Part shown: positions 38,620-49,445 of the stretch, piece after piece
How positions within the stretch are numbered: the stretch's first letter is position 1
Layout: every line of letters begins with the position of its first letter
Assembly: GCF_017114985.1 (NCBI RefSeq)
Contig: NZ_JABXKP010000026.1
Coordinates: 1 to 64,000, forward strand
Reading direction: 5' to 3'
DNA length: 64,000 nt
Origin: Nostoc sp. JL33
GTDB taxonomy: Bacteria; Cyanobacteriota; Cyanobacteriia; Cyanobacteriales; Nostocaceae
Notes under the pieces: generated by a model
The model's input: the letters and a program-made list of their open reading frames with translations, nothing else
What the model was told of the DNA's origin: nothing
Databases searched by the model: none
Translations under genes and position numbers: made by a program

Positions 38620-38823
38620 TTACGCGAGGCGTTTAGCTTCTACAGTTTGGGGTAAATTGGCTCTCTCTGGCAAATCACGAAATTCCAATTCCCAACCATT
38701 TGCTAGGGTGAGAATCTTGCCATCATTTCCATCGGTTTGTTTGACTACTTCTTCTTCAAGGTCTTTTTTAGCAACGTAGACTACTAAAGTGCCGGCGTCA
38801 TTCATGCGTAGCATTACTTTCAT
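38620..38823 (-). CDS. nifT: NifT/FixU family protein
   Basis: A 67-residue protein [20 protein letters not shown]... ending in LPQTVEAKRLA, the NifT pattern. The start at 38823 is chosen to match the family; the frame is open to 38835. It overlaps the end of nifZ by 26 nt. The exact role is unknown; it is found in nif operons. Confidence 0.9.
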   Translation of the reverse strand: MKVMLRMNDAGTLVVYVAKKDLEEEVVKQTDGNDGKILTLANGWELEFRDLPERANLPQTVEAKRLA

Positions 38824-39085
38824 GAGATTCCTCAACAGATTCTAGTTCTTTTTTCATACAGCCGACGACGAACCCTGTTTCTAAGAAATGCACAGCATAG
38901 ATATAGGAAGTCTGCAAATATGTGCCGATACTCGCTATGTAGCCGATATCTCCCTTGTTTACTAAAACTTGGCCAACTTCCTTACCAGGAAAAGTACCAT
39001 CGTTTTTCAACAGTTTACGAACTCTTACTTTTTCACCAATTTCAAAAGCAGGTGGCAAGTTTAGCTCTAATTCATCACGTCGCAT
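38798..39085 (-). CDS. nifZ: Nitrogen fixation protein NifZ
   Basis: A 95-residue protein with the NifZ signature [21 protein letters not shown] and [17 protein letters not shown]. NifZ assists P-cluster maturation of the MoFe protein. Its start overlaps the nifV stop by 11 nt and its end overlaps nifT, so the three are probably one transcript. Confidence 0.93.
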   Translation of the reverse strand: MRRDELELNLPPAFEIGEKVRVRKLLKNDGTFPGKEVGQVLVNKGDIGYIASIGTYLQTSYIYAVHFLETGFVVGCMKKELESVEESHESNATHE

Positions 39086-40205
39086 GAGAGTACCTCTGTT
39101 CTCTGACCAAATTCAATAGTTCTTCTGTCGTCAAGCTGCGTTTTTTCTGTACCGATTGATGGCGCACTGCGTCTAAAACAGATTGGGTTTCTTGGGAGTT
39201 CAAGAAAATTCCATGCTGCTCTAGCAAGTTTGAAACCAAATGCCGTCCAGAATGTTTACCTAATACTAAACGCCGTTCCCAACCCACCTCTTCAGGAGCA
39301 AATGGTTCGTAGGTAATGGGGTTTTGCAATACTCCGTGAGCATGAATGCCAGATTCGTGAGCAAAGGTATTTTCGCCAACGATCGCTTTCCACGGTGGTA
39401 CACTAGCTCCTGATGCGGCTGCAACTAGTTGAGACAGTTCCAGTAAACTCGGAGTGTCAATGCCTAAATCAACGCCGTAGATGCGTTTGATAGCCATGAC
39501 AACTTCTTCTAATGCTGCATTCCCCGCCCTTTCACCCAATCCGTTGACTGTGGTATTTACCGATAAGGCTCCGGCTTTGATACCCGCAAGAGCGTTAGCA
39601 GTTGCTAGACCAAAATCATTGTGGGTGTGGATTTCTAAGGGAATCATCAAAGCTGAAACCAGCCGTTTGACCTTGGTGTAGGTGGTGAAGGGGTCGAGAA
39701 CTCCTACGGTGTCGCAGAAGCGGAACCGCGATGCACCCCATTCTTGAGCATAAAGCGCTACATCTAAGAGGAAGTTTTCATCAGCCCTGGAAGAATCTTC
39801 TCCGCCGACTGCTACCCAAAGACCTTGATCGACTGCGAAGCTGATACAGTCTTTGAGTTTTTGCAAACTTACTCGCCATTGACCGTGAAATTTGGCGGCA
39901 ATTTGGATACCGGAAACGGGAATGGCAATATGCACCCGGTTCAAACCGCAAGCGATAGAAGCCTTAATATCTGAGATAACAGCGCGGTTCCAACCCAGGA
40001 GTTTTGCTTGTAAACCCAAGTCAGAAATTGCGGCGATCGCTCGTGTTTCTTCCTCACCCATTGCCGGTATACCGACTTCTAATTCAGGTATACCAATGGC
40101 ATCGAGAAATTTAGCGATCGCTACTTTTTCTTCTAGGTTAAAGGCAACACCTGCTGCTTGTTCACCATCACGTAATGTAGTGTCATTAATTATGATTTGA
40201 TTCAT
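39075..40205 (-). CDS. nifV: Homocitrate synthase NifV
   Basis: Condenses acetyl-CoA with 2-oxoglutarate to homocitrate, a ligand of FeMo-co. HMGL-like TIM barrel: [16 protein letters not shown] at the N-terminus, [29 protein letters not shown] (metal-binding His) and [12 protein letters not shown]. Length 376 aa, typical of NifV. First gene of the nifV-nifZ-nifT group. Nostoc may carry a second nifV elsewhere. Confidence 0.95.
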   Translation of the reverse strand: MNQIIINDTTLRDGEQAAGVAFNLEEKVAIAKFLDAIGIPELEVGIPAMGEEETRAIAAISDLGLQAKLLGWNRAVISDIKASIACGLNRVHIAIPVSGIQIAAKFHGQWRVSLQKLKDCISFAVDQGLWVAVGGEDSSRADENFLLDVALYAQEWGASRFRFCDTVGVLDPFTTYTKVKRLVSALMIPLEIHTHNDFGLATANALAGIKAGALSVNTTVNGLGERAGNAALEEVVMAIKRIYGVDLGIDTPSLLELSQLVAAASGASVPPWKAIVGENTFAHESGIHAHGVLQNPITYEPFAPEEVGWERRLVLGKHSGRHLVSNLLEQHGIFLNSQETQSVLDAVRHQSVQKKRSLTTEELLNLVREQRYSHAT

Positions 40206-40575
40206 TGCAAATATCCCTCTCTTGGAAGTATTCTTAATATCGTTTCTCTCTACAAACCCTAGTGATGGTAAATGCTAAAAATATCACAATTCATAATGTA
40301 GGATACATGATCCTTAATTATTAACCAATTATTAGCATCACATCTGTATGGCAGGGAACTAAAACCATGTATAATTTACTAATCGGTTTTACCGATGTCA
40401 GTTGAAGTTTGTTCGACTAGCAAGGAACTAATATAACTATTAGCAAATCCTGAACAAAGTAAAACACAGAATCCAGCAATTAAGGATGTAATCATCTTAG
40501 TAACCTCAGATTTTCTAGAGCATTGGGGTGTAATTTAGACAGGTAATGTTACTCAAAGCAATCGGTAAAAATTAG
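40206..40575. other. Intergenic region upstream of nifV
   Basis: About 370 bp, AT-rich, presumably with the nifV promoter. I looked for an NtcA site (GTA-N8-TAC) and saw none that is convincing. Apart from the possible small peptide nothing was recognised. Confidence 0.4.
40379..40495 (-). CDS. Possible small membrane peptide (38 aa)
   Basis: ATG at 40495 preceded by GAGG about 10 nt upstream on the minus strand. The peptide has a hydrophobic stretch MITSLIAGFCVLLCSGFANS and a polar tail, ending at a TAG at 40379-40381. It lies in the 370-bp gap upstream of nifV. Coding evidence is only the frame, the ribosome-site-like sequence and the membrane segment. Confidence 0.25.
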   Translation of the reverse strand: MITSLIAGFCVLLCSGFANSYISSLLVEQTSTDIGKTD

Positions 40576-40773
40576 CTAACTTTGTTCTGCTAGCCAATCA
40601 AAAATCTTTCCTAGCTGCTCCAAGTCAACTAAACCATACTGCCAGAGGAGCATCGGTAGTGGGCCATTTTCTAATTCACGGTGTCGCAGAGCTACAGCAA
40701 TATCGGCATTTGAAAGTTCAAGTTCATTGTGCAAAAAATTGAGGAGTTTTATATTTCTGTTACGAGTCGCCAT
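40576..40773 (-). CDS. DUF2949 domain protein, nif-associated
   Basis: A 65-residue protein (LNFLHNELELSNADIAVALRH, QYGLVDLEQLGKIFDWL) of the cyanobacterial DUF2949 family. It lies between nifP and nifV, the same place as a small gene in the Nostoc PCC 7120 nif region. Function unknown. Confidence 0.8.
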   Translation of the reverse strand: MATRNRNIKLLNFLHNELELSNADIAVALRHRELENGPLPMLLWQYGLVDLEQLGKIFDWLAEQS

Positions 40774-41040
40774 AATCGAACTTTCAATTTCTTAATTTGG
40801 AAAATAATTAAAAATCAGAAACTCCAATTTTATTTGGTAATTTCGCCTTCTTAATTGTTGCTATATGTCAGGGGAATTTCAGATTTAGTAGACTAAACAA
40901 AATCTAAAACTCGATTAATCCTTCTCAGTCTGCAACAAAATCTGCTAGCGTACAGTAGCTTCAACTTCTAAATCTATTCGAGCTTTGTGCATCTATGAAC
41001 AAAGGGGGAGTGGGGAGTGGGGAGTGGGGTATGAAAAACT

Positions 41041-41310
41041 TCAAGACTCATCGCTGTAATGCCAGCAACGCTCTAACCACTCTAATAAATCGTGACGAGA
41101 AGCAAAAAATTGCATAATTGTACTGCGAATTAGAATTACTTCTAGCAAATTGTTCACTTGCACTCGTAAAGAACCATCGGGAGGACAAGAGCTATTAATT
41201 TTTAACTCTTGCAAACGGTGATAGATTCGCCAGCGATCGCTCAAAGGAATCTGCAAAACTTGATCGCCTAAAGGGTCAGAACTAAGTTGTGAGGCGTTTA
41301 ATTTTCTCAT
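41041..41310 (-). CDS. Asr1405/Asl0597 family small protein
   Basis: An 89-residue protein containing PLSDRWRIYHRLQELKI and LLEVILIRSTIMQFFASRHD. It matches the Asr1405/Asl0597 family of heterocystous cyanobacteria, encoded right after nifP. Function unknown. Short GGGGAGT repeats precede (about 41008-41030) and follow it. Confidence 0.8.
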   Translation of the reverse strand: MRKLNASQLSSDPLGDQVLQIPLSDRWRIYHRLQELKINSSCPPDGSLRVQVNNLLEVILIRSTIMQFFASRHDLLEWLERCWHYSDES

Positions 41311-41366
41311 TTTGGCAGTGGGGAATGGGGTAGATGAGGGAGATCAGGGAGAATAATTACTAACTC

Positions 41367-42137
41367 CTAACTCTTAACTCCTAACTCTTGTCTTAAAGTT
41401 TGCAGTTGTTTTTCGAGTTGTTCAATGCGCCAGAGCAAAGAACGAATCACGGTTGCTTCCACATCCGGTAGCTTTTCATGTTCTAAAGGAGAAAGGCTGG
41501 CGCTTTCATTCCGAGAAATAATTCGGCCAGGAATTCCCACGACTGTGCGATCGCTCTTTACATTCTGCAAGACAATGGAACCTGCACCAATACGGACGCG
41601 ATCGCCAATTTGCAGATTACCTAAAACTTTCGCACCCGCCCCGATGACTGCATTTTTGCCCACTGTCGGATGACGCTTACCACTTTCTTTACCAGTTCCG
41701 CCAAGGGTGACATCCTGATAAATCAGTGTGTAGTCGCCGACGATCGCAGTTTCGCCAATGACAACACCCATTCCGTGGTCGATAAACACACCCTGACCAA
41801 TCTCTGCACCTGGGTGAATTTCAATTCCGGTCAAAAATCGCCCCAAATGAGAAATTAATCGGGGGATAAAACCCACTCCTCGGCAATGTAACCAGTGAGC
41901 AAGACGATGCAAACATAGTGCGTGCAATCCAGGGTAGCAAAACACCACTTCTAGCCAATTACGTGCTGCTGGATCGCGCTCAAAAATAATCCGAAAATCA
42001 CTCAATAATGGCTCAAAAAAAACGCCTGTGAGTAAATTTTTCAGCAAAGATGTTTGTGCAGAATCCTGCGTTTTGATATTCTGGCGTAGGCGCAGCCCGT
42101 CGTAGACATCGCTAATACTGTCTAAAAACTCTTGCAT
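41367..42137 (-). CDS. nifP: Serine O-acetyltransferase (CysE/NifP)
   Basis: Acetylates L-serine for cysteine synthesis, needed in quantity for nitrogenase Fe-S clusters. A left-handed beta-helix C-terminal domain is seen with [35 protein letters not shown] and [20 protein letters not shown]. The length of 256 aa includes an N-terminal helical domain. Location in the nif group favours the NifP isoform; cysE is an equally valid name. Confidence 0.9.
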   Translation of the reverse strand: MQEFLDSISDVYDGLRLRQNIKTQDSAQTSLLKNLLTGVFFEPLLSDFRIIFERDPAARNWLEVVFCYPGLHALCLHRLAHWLHCRGVGFIPRLISHLGRFLTGIEIHPGAEIGQGVFIDHGMGVVIGETAIVGDYTLIYQDVTLGGTGKESGKRHPTVGKNAVIGAGAKVLGNLQIGDRVRIGAGSIVLQNVKSDRTVVGIPGRIISRNESASLSPLEHEKLPDVEATVIRSLLWRIEQLEKQLQTLRQELGVKS

Positions 42138-42841
42138 CGGTAATGTCTGTCTGGTAAAAGAGCAATGTGCTATTTTTATGCTTATATCAGGCGACTTCCA
42201 ACTGGACAGTTACCCCAATGCTGATTGGATTTATTGGATTGATTAAGGCTGTACTCAAACGCCCAAACCCCGACTTAACATAAGTTTAAAATTGGTCTTG
42301 GGGTAGGGGCGCTAGTATTTAATGATCGGGGTACTAGTATTTTTGGGGCAGGGTTTAAGAATTTATGTACTCGCTACAAGAAACTTTACCTGTAAGCCTT
42401 TGCAAACATTCCATCAATATATTTGGCAATATATTAAGCTGTACTCAGATGCACTCAAATATGAGTTAGATGAGAATAAAAATCGTTTTTTTGTATCCGC
42501 TATTACTATTAGTATCCTATTATTTGGTTGAGCGAAAGATAGGTTTCTTTATTTTCTTTTAGGATTTGGTGTCTGTATGCACATATACGTTTCAAAATAT
42601 AGTTATCGCTCATAGTGACTATTTTATTATATAGATGTGTTGGAGTTGCGATCGCCAAAACTGAGCATTTACAGCAATTTTCAGGTAATTGAACCACAAA
42701 AAACGGTAAGCTAAACAGATACTGATTATCAAATTCAATGCCAGTATCTTCGCTCTTGCTAGCTTACTTCTTTGCAGGAGTATGCGGACTCCTGCGTGCT
42801 ACGAAGACAGTAATTCGTAATTTAAAATTGAAGAGATTTCT
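42138..42841. other. 700-bp intergenic region, no convincing gene
   Basis: Spacer between nifP and the TamB-like gene (minus strand). A 69-codon frame at 42322-42531 lacks a ribosome site and similarity and is not called. No repeat or RNA was recognised. Confidence 0.5.
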
Positions 42842-45800
42842 TTAAAACCGCGTTTGATACTCTACTACTGCACGATTATCATCAGATAAATTAGTGGAAG
42901 CACGCACACGAAATTCGTTGTTTATCCGGTAATTAAGACCCCATTGGAAGGGATCATTTGTTGTCAAAATTTTGATACTGGAAACGGATATTTTGGAAGA
43001 AATATCAACCCCAGCCTCCGCAGCTAATTCTAAAGTGGAAGTGCTCCTTCCTGCTTCAGGATTATCAGAAATAACGGTAGGAAATATCCGCAATTCACTT
43101 AAGCCAAAGGTACTCCCAATCTGATTAAAAGCTGACTGAAAATTGTTGAACACAGCCGAACCTGCGATGTTAATCAGTCCCAAAGTACTGTCACCACGTC
43201 CTTGGGTGTCTACAAACCCACCTCCTAAAAGAGCAACAATTTCGGTTTGACTACGTGACGGACTGCTTGTTAGTTCTAGATTTTCATTTAGTTTGCTGGC
43301 CAGACCCTTGATAGTGGCTTCGACTCGAACACTCTCTAAGGCTGATAAACCTGTGGAATTTACCCGGCTGAAGTCATTATTTTGAGTTACGTCTAGTACC
43401 TTGGCAAATAGCCGAATATCTAAGTCGGGGTCGCGGGGTCGAGAGGGACTAAAAGTTGCAGTATGTTTATAGCCACGAGCAAGGTTAAATTGGGTAGTAA
43501 ATAAATTCACCCCACCTTGTTCTAACTCGATAGTACCATCGGGTATGGGCTGATTGATTGAGCCGTTAACTATGAGATTACCAGTTGCGCGGAAACTGAG
43601 AATAGGGGGACGGGTAATTTGGACGTTTTTGCCTAGTTCCAAATCTAGATTATTAAATTTGGCGATCGCATTTCCTATGCCATTCCCAATTTCAGGTTTA
43701 CTCTGCTTATTGGCTTTCGTGGGTGATACGCCAATACTACTATTTCCAGATGAAGCGTTGCCGGTAGATTCTGCCAGCAATACCTGACCATCAAATAAAT
43801 TCACTTTACCGCCAATCATCGGGTTAAGGGCAGAACCAGTAATCTGCAATTTGCCGCTAGCGCCTCCTTGGTAAAGTCCCTTGAGATTCAACGCCAGCGG
43901 TTCAAGATTAACAGTCAGGGGATTGTTGATAATCACGTTCTGATTGTTGAAAATGGGAATTTCTCCAGCAGCTTCTACCTGACCACGGCTAAATCTACCC
44001 TGAAGATTTTCTACTAAGATGCTGTCAAAATTAAACAGCACTCTACCTGTGACACCTCTCACCTTACGTGGCAAAGCCTGGGCTGAAAAAGTAGCATTAT
44101 TAATAGTAGCAATTCCATTTACTTCGGGTTTTTTGAGTGTTCCGCGTACCTTCAGGTCTACTTCTCCTTTACCTTCCTCAAATACGACTTGATTAGTGAA
44201 TGCGTTTAACAGTGCCAATCCCTCGTTTTCCAACTTCATATCCAGAGTTATTTGCTCACTGTCGGGTGCCACGGAAGCAAAAGGCAATTTATAAGGTATG
44301 CTGCCAGTAATATCAACAGGTTTTGGCCCGGCAACTGCTACAGTACTACCAAAGTTTAAGCGTCCATTGGCATAGCTGAAACTTGCCCTCGCTGACTCTA
44401 TTTTGCTCTGATTTAGTATTCCTTCTGTGATTTGCAATTCGCCTATAGCTTGGGGATTAGCAATGCTGCCTGCTAAAGCTGCTGTACCGTTAAGATTACC
44501 TGTGATTCCAACTGGCAGTTTGACAAAATTATTCAGTATTTGTACCGGAAAATTATTCACCCGCAGCTGACCAGATTGTTCATCACCGCCAACGTTACCT
44601 GTGAAGGCAATCAGCCTGTTTTGAGACTGGATTCGTAAAGGTCGCAAATTTAAAACACCGTTCTCAAAGTTGCCTTCGGCAATCACGTTGTCGGCAGTAT
44701 AAAAACGGTTTCGTTCCTCCTTTTTACCCCAGGTAAAGTTTTGTCCATTCAAATTAAATTCCACTGACAATCCATTGGCTGTAGCTGTATTTACAGCCAC
44801 TTCCCCGTTGAAAGTCCCCTTTAAGTCTGCCAAATCTGGTATGGGAGTGGAATTAAGTCGCTGTTGTTGCTGTTCTGCTACCAAAGCTTCAATTTCAGAA
44901 AACCGTTGGATTTGGCTAAATAAGGGCTGATTTAGCGACCCTTGGGGGCTGGTGGTCAGATCCGCTGCTGTGCCGTAAATTTCTGCTGAACCACCTGGCA
45001 AATTTTCTAAATCAAATACCTGTGCTACAGCTAGAACATCTTCGATCTTACCCTGGTTGACGTTCAGTTTCCCTTGTAGCTGAGGGCCTTTAGGAGTTTG
45101 ATCAAAAGTACCGACAAGGGCGTAGCTACTGTTGCCTTTGACAAATTCACTACTGGCGATTGTGCCTTTACCATTACCGTAGCGGAATTGAGCAGCTAAA
45201 CGATCGCCTTTAACTCGGCCAATTTGCGGGTTGGCGATCGCTAAATTTCCTGTTGCTGCCAATGTCTGCTGATTAAACAGCAAATCTCCAGTTAACAACC
45301 CAGCTATCTTACCAGTACCCAAACGAGTAATTGGTGGTGGAGTCAAATTCAATATTTGTAAGGGGAAATTTGCAACTTTGAGTGTCCAATCATTCCCTTC
45401 AATATTACCTGTGGCTAATGCTTGCTGCCATTGTACTAAGAAGGATTTAGGGCGATTATTGCCATCTAAATTAAAGGTAAGGCGATCGCGATTTCCTGCC
45501 AAGTTCAAATTTAAACCGCGTCCCTGCACTGAATCGATGTTTCCAGTTAACAACGGCTCAAAAGCAATATTTTGAACAACCAAGTCTCGTAAATTAATTT
45601 GCCCTACCACATTTGGCAAAGGCAGCTTACCAGTTATTTGACCATTAAAATCTACTCTCCCCGCCACAGCAACCTGATTAGGAAGATTGATCGGTAACTG
45701 TTTGAGGTTGTAATTCTGGGCTTGGACGTTGAGATTTAAGGCAGTAATTTCCGGTATACCCGCCTTTGTTGCATTGGCTAATATGTTACCAGTAACATTT

Positions 45801-48508
45801 AAACCGGGAGCAGTTGCTCGCTCAATGGTAAGCCTTTCACCACTCCAAGCGATCGCCGCCGTCAGGGGTTGTTCAAGACCAGGAATACCTTGGGATAATT
45901 GCACCTGTCCAGCAGCACGCACATCAGCTAATTTGGATGATCCAAAGGTGCCAACTAATTGCAACTGACCGCCAAATTCACCGCGCAATTGCTGATTTAG
46001 CTGATTTAATTCCACACCAGAAGCATTAACTACAGCTTGATAGCGACCATTGGACAACTGGATATTAGAGGCTGCGATCGTTCCACCTGCAACATTCAGC
46101 CGTCCCTGACCACTGGCTTGAATAGTTTGCGGTTTAAAAGAATCAACAGAACCCGCCACGTTCACTTGACCAGTTAACCTCCCTCGTAACTGCGGTGGTA
46201 CTGCTACCAACTGCTGCAACGGGACATTATTTGCTTGAACTTGCGCCTGATATAGACGATTAGCCACTTGGATATTAGAGGCTGCGATCGTTCCACCCCC
46301 AACATTAATTAGTGCCTGACCGTTGGCTTGAACAGTTTGTGGTTTAAAAGGATCAACAGAACCCGCGACGTTGAACTGACCATTTAACGTTCCTTGGAAC
46401 TGCTTTGGTACTGTTGCCAACTGCTGTACAGGAACATTCTTAGCCTGAACTTGTGCCTGATATAGACCATTAGCAATTTGAATATTAGAGGCTGCGATCG
46501 CACCGCCGCCAATAGCAAGGCGACCCTCACCACTGCCACGGAGGGTTTTCAGGCTGAAATTCTCTCTGTTACCTGCTATTTGGAACGTGCCCGCCAATGG
46601 ATTATTTAAAGCTGGAGGAGACTGTTTTAATATTTGTCCCAACCGCACATTATTAGCTACGAGTTCAGCAGAGAAGCTTTGGTCTTGCAGTTGGATATTA
46701 GAAACTGCAACTGTGCCGCCACCAATTTGAACTCCTCCACCATCACTGCGAATCGTGGCAATTTTAAATGGTGCTGTGCTACCTGAGAGGATGAGACGAC
46801 CATTGAAATCTACTCCAGCCAAAGAGACATTTTGCAGTTGACTTTTGTTTACAAAGGGTTCCAATTTCACCCCAGAGGCAACAGCCACAGCTTGCCAACG
46901 CTGATTGGCATAACTACCAGTTGCCCGTACTGTACCACCGCTTACATTCAGAGCCACATTGCGGAAAGATACATTGCGATTTGGAGCGATCGCAACTTCA
47001 CCAGTTCCGGGGTAAGTTCCGTTAGGAGCTTGGAATTGTACCACAGTTTGGGCATTGGTAGGAGCGCCAGTTAGTTGGGCTGTCGCTGAGACATTGCCGA
47101 TTTGAAAATTGGGTGTTGTTTCGTAAACTTTGGCGATCGCATCCCCTGGAACATTTTTGGCAGCGAAATTTAAATCCAGTCGCGGACTTTTGCCAAGTTG
47201 AATTGTACCAGCGCCGATGATTTCACCACCAACTTTGGCGAACCCTTGAATATCTTTTAGGGTAATTAAAGAGGAACTAGTAGCAAGCTCAAATTTACTA
47301 GTGATGTTATTAAAATCAACTTTGTCAATCCGGGCAGTTTGGATTGTGGCAACTGTACCTGAGAGAATTGGCTCTTTTGTTGATCCGGTAATCTGCAAAG
47401 AAGCTTGTACTTGTCCAGCGATCGGCACAGGTAATTTTACCTTGAGAGTCTCCTGGGCATTAGCTAAACTCACCGCATTTACACGCCCTGCCAACTTAAA
47501 GCCTGCTTTAGAGTCGATGATTCCCGTCGCCACTAAGGGAATTTTGCCGTAGTTGGTGGTAACATCATTTAACTGCAACTCCGTTCCCTGGAAGTGGAGG
47601 TTTCCTTGGGTATTGCTCAACAGTTGCGGCACTTTAGGTACTTGAACTGTTACGCCTTGCACAGTAGCGTTGCCAAACAATAAAGTCCGTTGTCCGGGTG
47701 TTAACTTAACTAACAAGTCACCATTGGCTCGACCCGCCTGTAAATTCACTGGTAACTTAATCAATCGCGTAATATCCGCAGCCAGAAAATCTTGCGATCG
47801 CACCTGGAAGTTCCCTGCTAGCACCCTAGAACGTGTCTCTCCCTGAATGGAAATACTGCCACCACTATCTGCTTGACCCCCCACATCAAACCTGATGAAC
47901 TGGTTATTTGCGAAAAGTTGGGCAGAACCATTCAGTTGAGAAAAGGTTACAGGAGATGAGGGGGATGTTACTCCCCCTGCTCTCTTCTGCGGCATCAACG
48001 CCAGCTTGGCATTGCGAAACCGCAGGTTGTCCAGATCGGTTTTAATTGCGCTACCTTGACCAGACGGCGCTATTTTAGTGGAAACCCAGCGCCCTTGGTC
48101 ATCCTGTTCAATGTAAATATCTGGGTTAACTAAGGTGACATCTAGCTTTAGGTGGCGGTTAAAGATTAGTTGTAATAGGTCAAAACCCACCTCCACAGAT
48201 TCGATTGCCGCCCGATCTGGATCTGTGGGTGTCGCTGGGATAGCTGAAGCCCCAAACTGCACTCCCGTCAACGAAAATTGTGTGACTCTTCCCAGTTTTA
48301 CCGGACGGTTGAGTGTAGTCGTGAGACTTTCTTGTGCTAAGGGTGTTAACTCTGTTTGCACAAAAGTCCACAACCGCCAAATACCGACGACAATTGCTAA
48401 CAGTAAAAGTCCGCCCAAGGCAATGCTACCCCGACTCAACACCAGCAACCACAGACGCTTGCGAATAGGGGAAAGGGAGTGATGATCTTGATTGGAAGGG
48501 TTAGTCAT
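42842..48508 (-). CDS. TamB/DUF490-family translocation and assembly (lipid-transport) protein
   Basis: A giant 1888-residue envelope protein. There is one N-terminal membrane anchor (about 27-50), a very long beta-rich repetitive body and a C-terminal DUF490/TamB domain ending VVEYQTRF with a terminal Phe. TamB-type proteins bridge inner and outer membranes in outer-membrane biogenesis or phospholipid transport. Around residues 655-890 a 70-residue module containing GGGTIAASNIQ, YQAQVQANNVP and VNVAGSVDSFKPQT is repeated, three consecutive copies spaced exactly 70 residues apart. No TamA/Omp85 gene is adjacent. Confidence 0.9.
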   Translation of the reverse strand: MTNPSNQDHHSLSPIRKRLWLLVLSRGSIALGGLLLLAIVVGIWRLWTFVQTELTPLAQESLTTTLNRPVKLGRVTQFSLTGVQFGASAIPATPTDPDRAAIESVEVGFDLLQLIFNRHLKLDVTLVNPDIYIEQDDQGRWVSTKIAPSGQGSAIKTDLDNLRFRNAKLALMPQKRAGGVTSPSSPVTFSQLNGSAQLFANNQFIRFDVGGQADSGGSISIQGETRSRVLAGNFQVRSQDFLAADITRLIKLPVNLQAGRANGDLLVKLTPGQRTLLFGNATVQGVTVQVPKVPQLLSNTQGNLHFQGTELQLNDVTTNYGKIPLVATGIIDSKAGFKLAGRVNAVSLANAQETLKVKLPVPIAGQVQASLQITGSTKEPILSGTVATIQTARIDKVDFNNITSKFELATSSSLITLKDIQGFAKVGGEIIGAGTIQLGKSPRLDLNFAAKNVPGDAIAKVYETTPNFQIGNVSATAQLTGAPTNAQTVVQFQAPNGTYPGTGEVAIAPNRNVSFRNVALNVSGGTVRATGSYANQRWQAVAVASGVKLEPFVNKSQLQNVSLAGVDFNGRLILSGSTAPFKIATIRSDGGGVQIGGGTVAVSNIQLQDQSFSAELVANNVRLGQILKQSPPALNNPLAGTFQIAGNRENFSLKTLRGSGEGRLAIGGGAIAASNIQIANGLYQAQVQAKNVPVQQLATVPKQFQGTLNGQFNVAGSVDPFKPQTVQANGQALINVGGGTIAASNIQVANRLYQAQVQANNVPLQQLVAVPPQLRGRLTGQVNVAGSVDSFKPQTIQASGQGRLNVAGGTIAASNIQLSNGRYQAVVNASGVELNQLNQQLRGEFGGQLQLVGTFGSSKLADVRAAGQVQLSQGIPGLEQPLTAAIAWSGERLTIERATAPGLNVTGNILANATKAGIPEITALNLNVQAQNYNLKQLPINLPNQVAVAGRVDFNGQITGKLPLPNVVGQINLRDLVVQNIAFEPLLTGNIDSVQGRGLNLNLAGNRDRLTFNLDGNNRPKSFLVQWQQALATGNIEGNDWTLKVANFPLQILNLTPPPITRLGTGKIAGLLTGDLLFNQQTLAATGNLAIANPQIGRVKGDRLAAQFRYGNGKGTIASSEFVKGNSSYALVGTFDQTPKGPQLQGKLNVNQGKIEDVLAVAQVFDLENLPGGSAEIYGTAADLTTSPQGSLNQPLFSQIQRFSEIEALVAEQQQQRLNSTPIPDLADLKGTFNGEVAVNTATANGLSVEFNLNGQNFTWGKKEERNRFYTADNVIAEGNFENGVLNLRPLRIQSQNRLIAFTGNVGGDEQSGQLRVNNFPVQILNNFVKLPVGITGNLNGTAALAGSIANPQAIGELQITEGILNQSKIESARASFSYANGRLNFGSTVAVAGPKPVDITGSIPYKLPFASVAPDSEQITLDMKLENEGLALLNAFTNQVVFEEGKGEVDLKVRGTLKKPEVNGIATINNATFSAQALPRKVRGVTGRVLFNFDSILVENLQGRFSRGQVEAAGEIPIFNNQNVIINNPLTVNLEPLALNLKGLYQGGASGKLQITGSALNPMIGGKVNLFDGQVLLAESTGNASSGNSSIGVSPTKANKQSKPEIGNGIGNAIAKFNNLDLELGKNVQITRPPILSFRATGNLIVNGSINQPIPDGTIELEQGGVNLFTTQFNLARGYKHTATFSPSRPRDPDLDIRLFAKVLDVTQNNDFSRVNSTGLSALESVRVEATIKGLASKLNENLELTSSPSRSQTEIVALLGGGFVDTQGRGDSTLGLINIAGSAVFNNFQSAFNQIGSTFGLSELRIFPTVISDNPEAGRSTSTLELAAEAGVDISSKISVSSIKILTTNDPFQWGLNYRINNEFRVRASTNLSDDNRAVVEYQTRF
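46060..46530 (-). repeat. 210-bp tandem repeats inside the TamB-like gene
   Basis: The string ATATTAGAGGCTGCGATCG recurs with spacing of exactly 210 nt (ending at 46080, 46290 and 46500). The repeats encode a 70-residue beta module and keep frame. Confidence 0.85.
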
Positions 48509-49445
48509 TTGCTTTCACTGTATTAATTGCCGGATATCGCTGGCACACACAAGCATTAACTGGCAGATTGATTCACTATGCCATTTCCAGGATACGCCAA
48601 CTAAATCCAAGACTCATTGGTTGAGTTACGGAATTTGCTTCGAGCGATCGCCAAACATAATTTACTATTAGCGATCGCTTCTTAGCCGGATTATATTAGG
48701 ACTCGTATTTGATTTTTGAAAAAAATCAGTACACCCTGAAAAGGCTTCTTCCTTACTCCCTACTCCCCACTCCCTGTCTACGCAAATAATTATGGCTACG
48801 CCACGCTGCGCGAACAAAAATCAAAGCAGACTGCTATATGGCTTAGGCGACATTGAAGAAGATATGCCTTTGATTCAACAGCTTGGAATTTTTTCCACCT
48901 TCCAAGCTGACTGATTGCCAATTCTCCCAGACCTTACAAAGCAGAACGAACCACCAGTAAACTGTTGTTCCATCTTCTTCACGCTTGGCTTACACCCAAA
49001 ATCAGCTAACACACCGTTACTTGGTTTGCTGAGTATTAAAACTCACCAAAATTAGCTAGCTGTATAAAAGCGATAAACGGCTGACCGCAAGCATTTGTAG
49101 TCGCCAATGTTGTACACCTTTCTTAGGCGATCGCCGCTATCTTCATGAAGACTCTTCAAGATAACCAGACGACCTTATACATTTCAATATTTCTGCAACA
49201 AACTAAATGTATCCTTAATGCTCGGCTTTATTTTTATTTTTTTATTTAAACTCTTTGATTACCATTTACTTGAGATTAACTTCATGAAGTTTCGTCTTCT
49301 AAGTCAGTAGAGGCTGTTTTAATAATTAAGTAAATCTGGGTTTATGATCTACCCCAAAATGAGCCTACATTTATCTTAATGTTTTCTGATTGATAAACTG
49401 TACCGCCGAAACCAAGCGTGAAAGCAAAACTATTTTAGGTTTTAA
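48509..49445. other. 940-bp gene desert
   Basis: Contains HIP1 sites, an ACTCCCC repeat (about 48757-48776) and a TACGCCACGCTGCGCGAAC-type dispersed repeat (about 48793-48815). Both strands carry stops throughout; the stretch 48830-49030 on the minus strand has a few short open pieces that could be a decayed ORF, but no family was recognised. Confidence 0.45.

Noticed and set aside
40206-40575. NtcA-binding site upstream of nifV
   Set aside because: No GTA-N8-TAC match with a properly placed -10 element was found by eye.
42322-42531. 69-codon frame between nifP and the TamB-like gene
   Set aside because: No ribosome site and no recognisable protein pattern.
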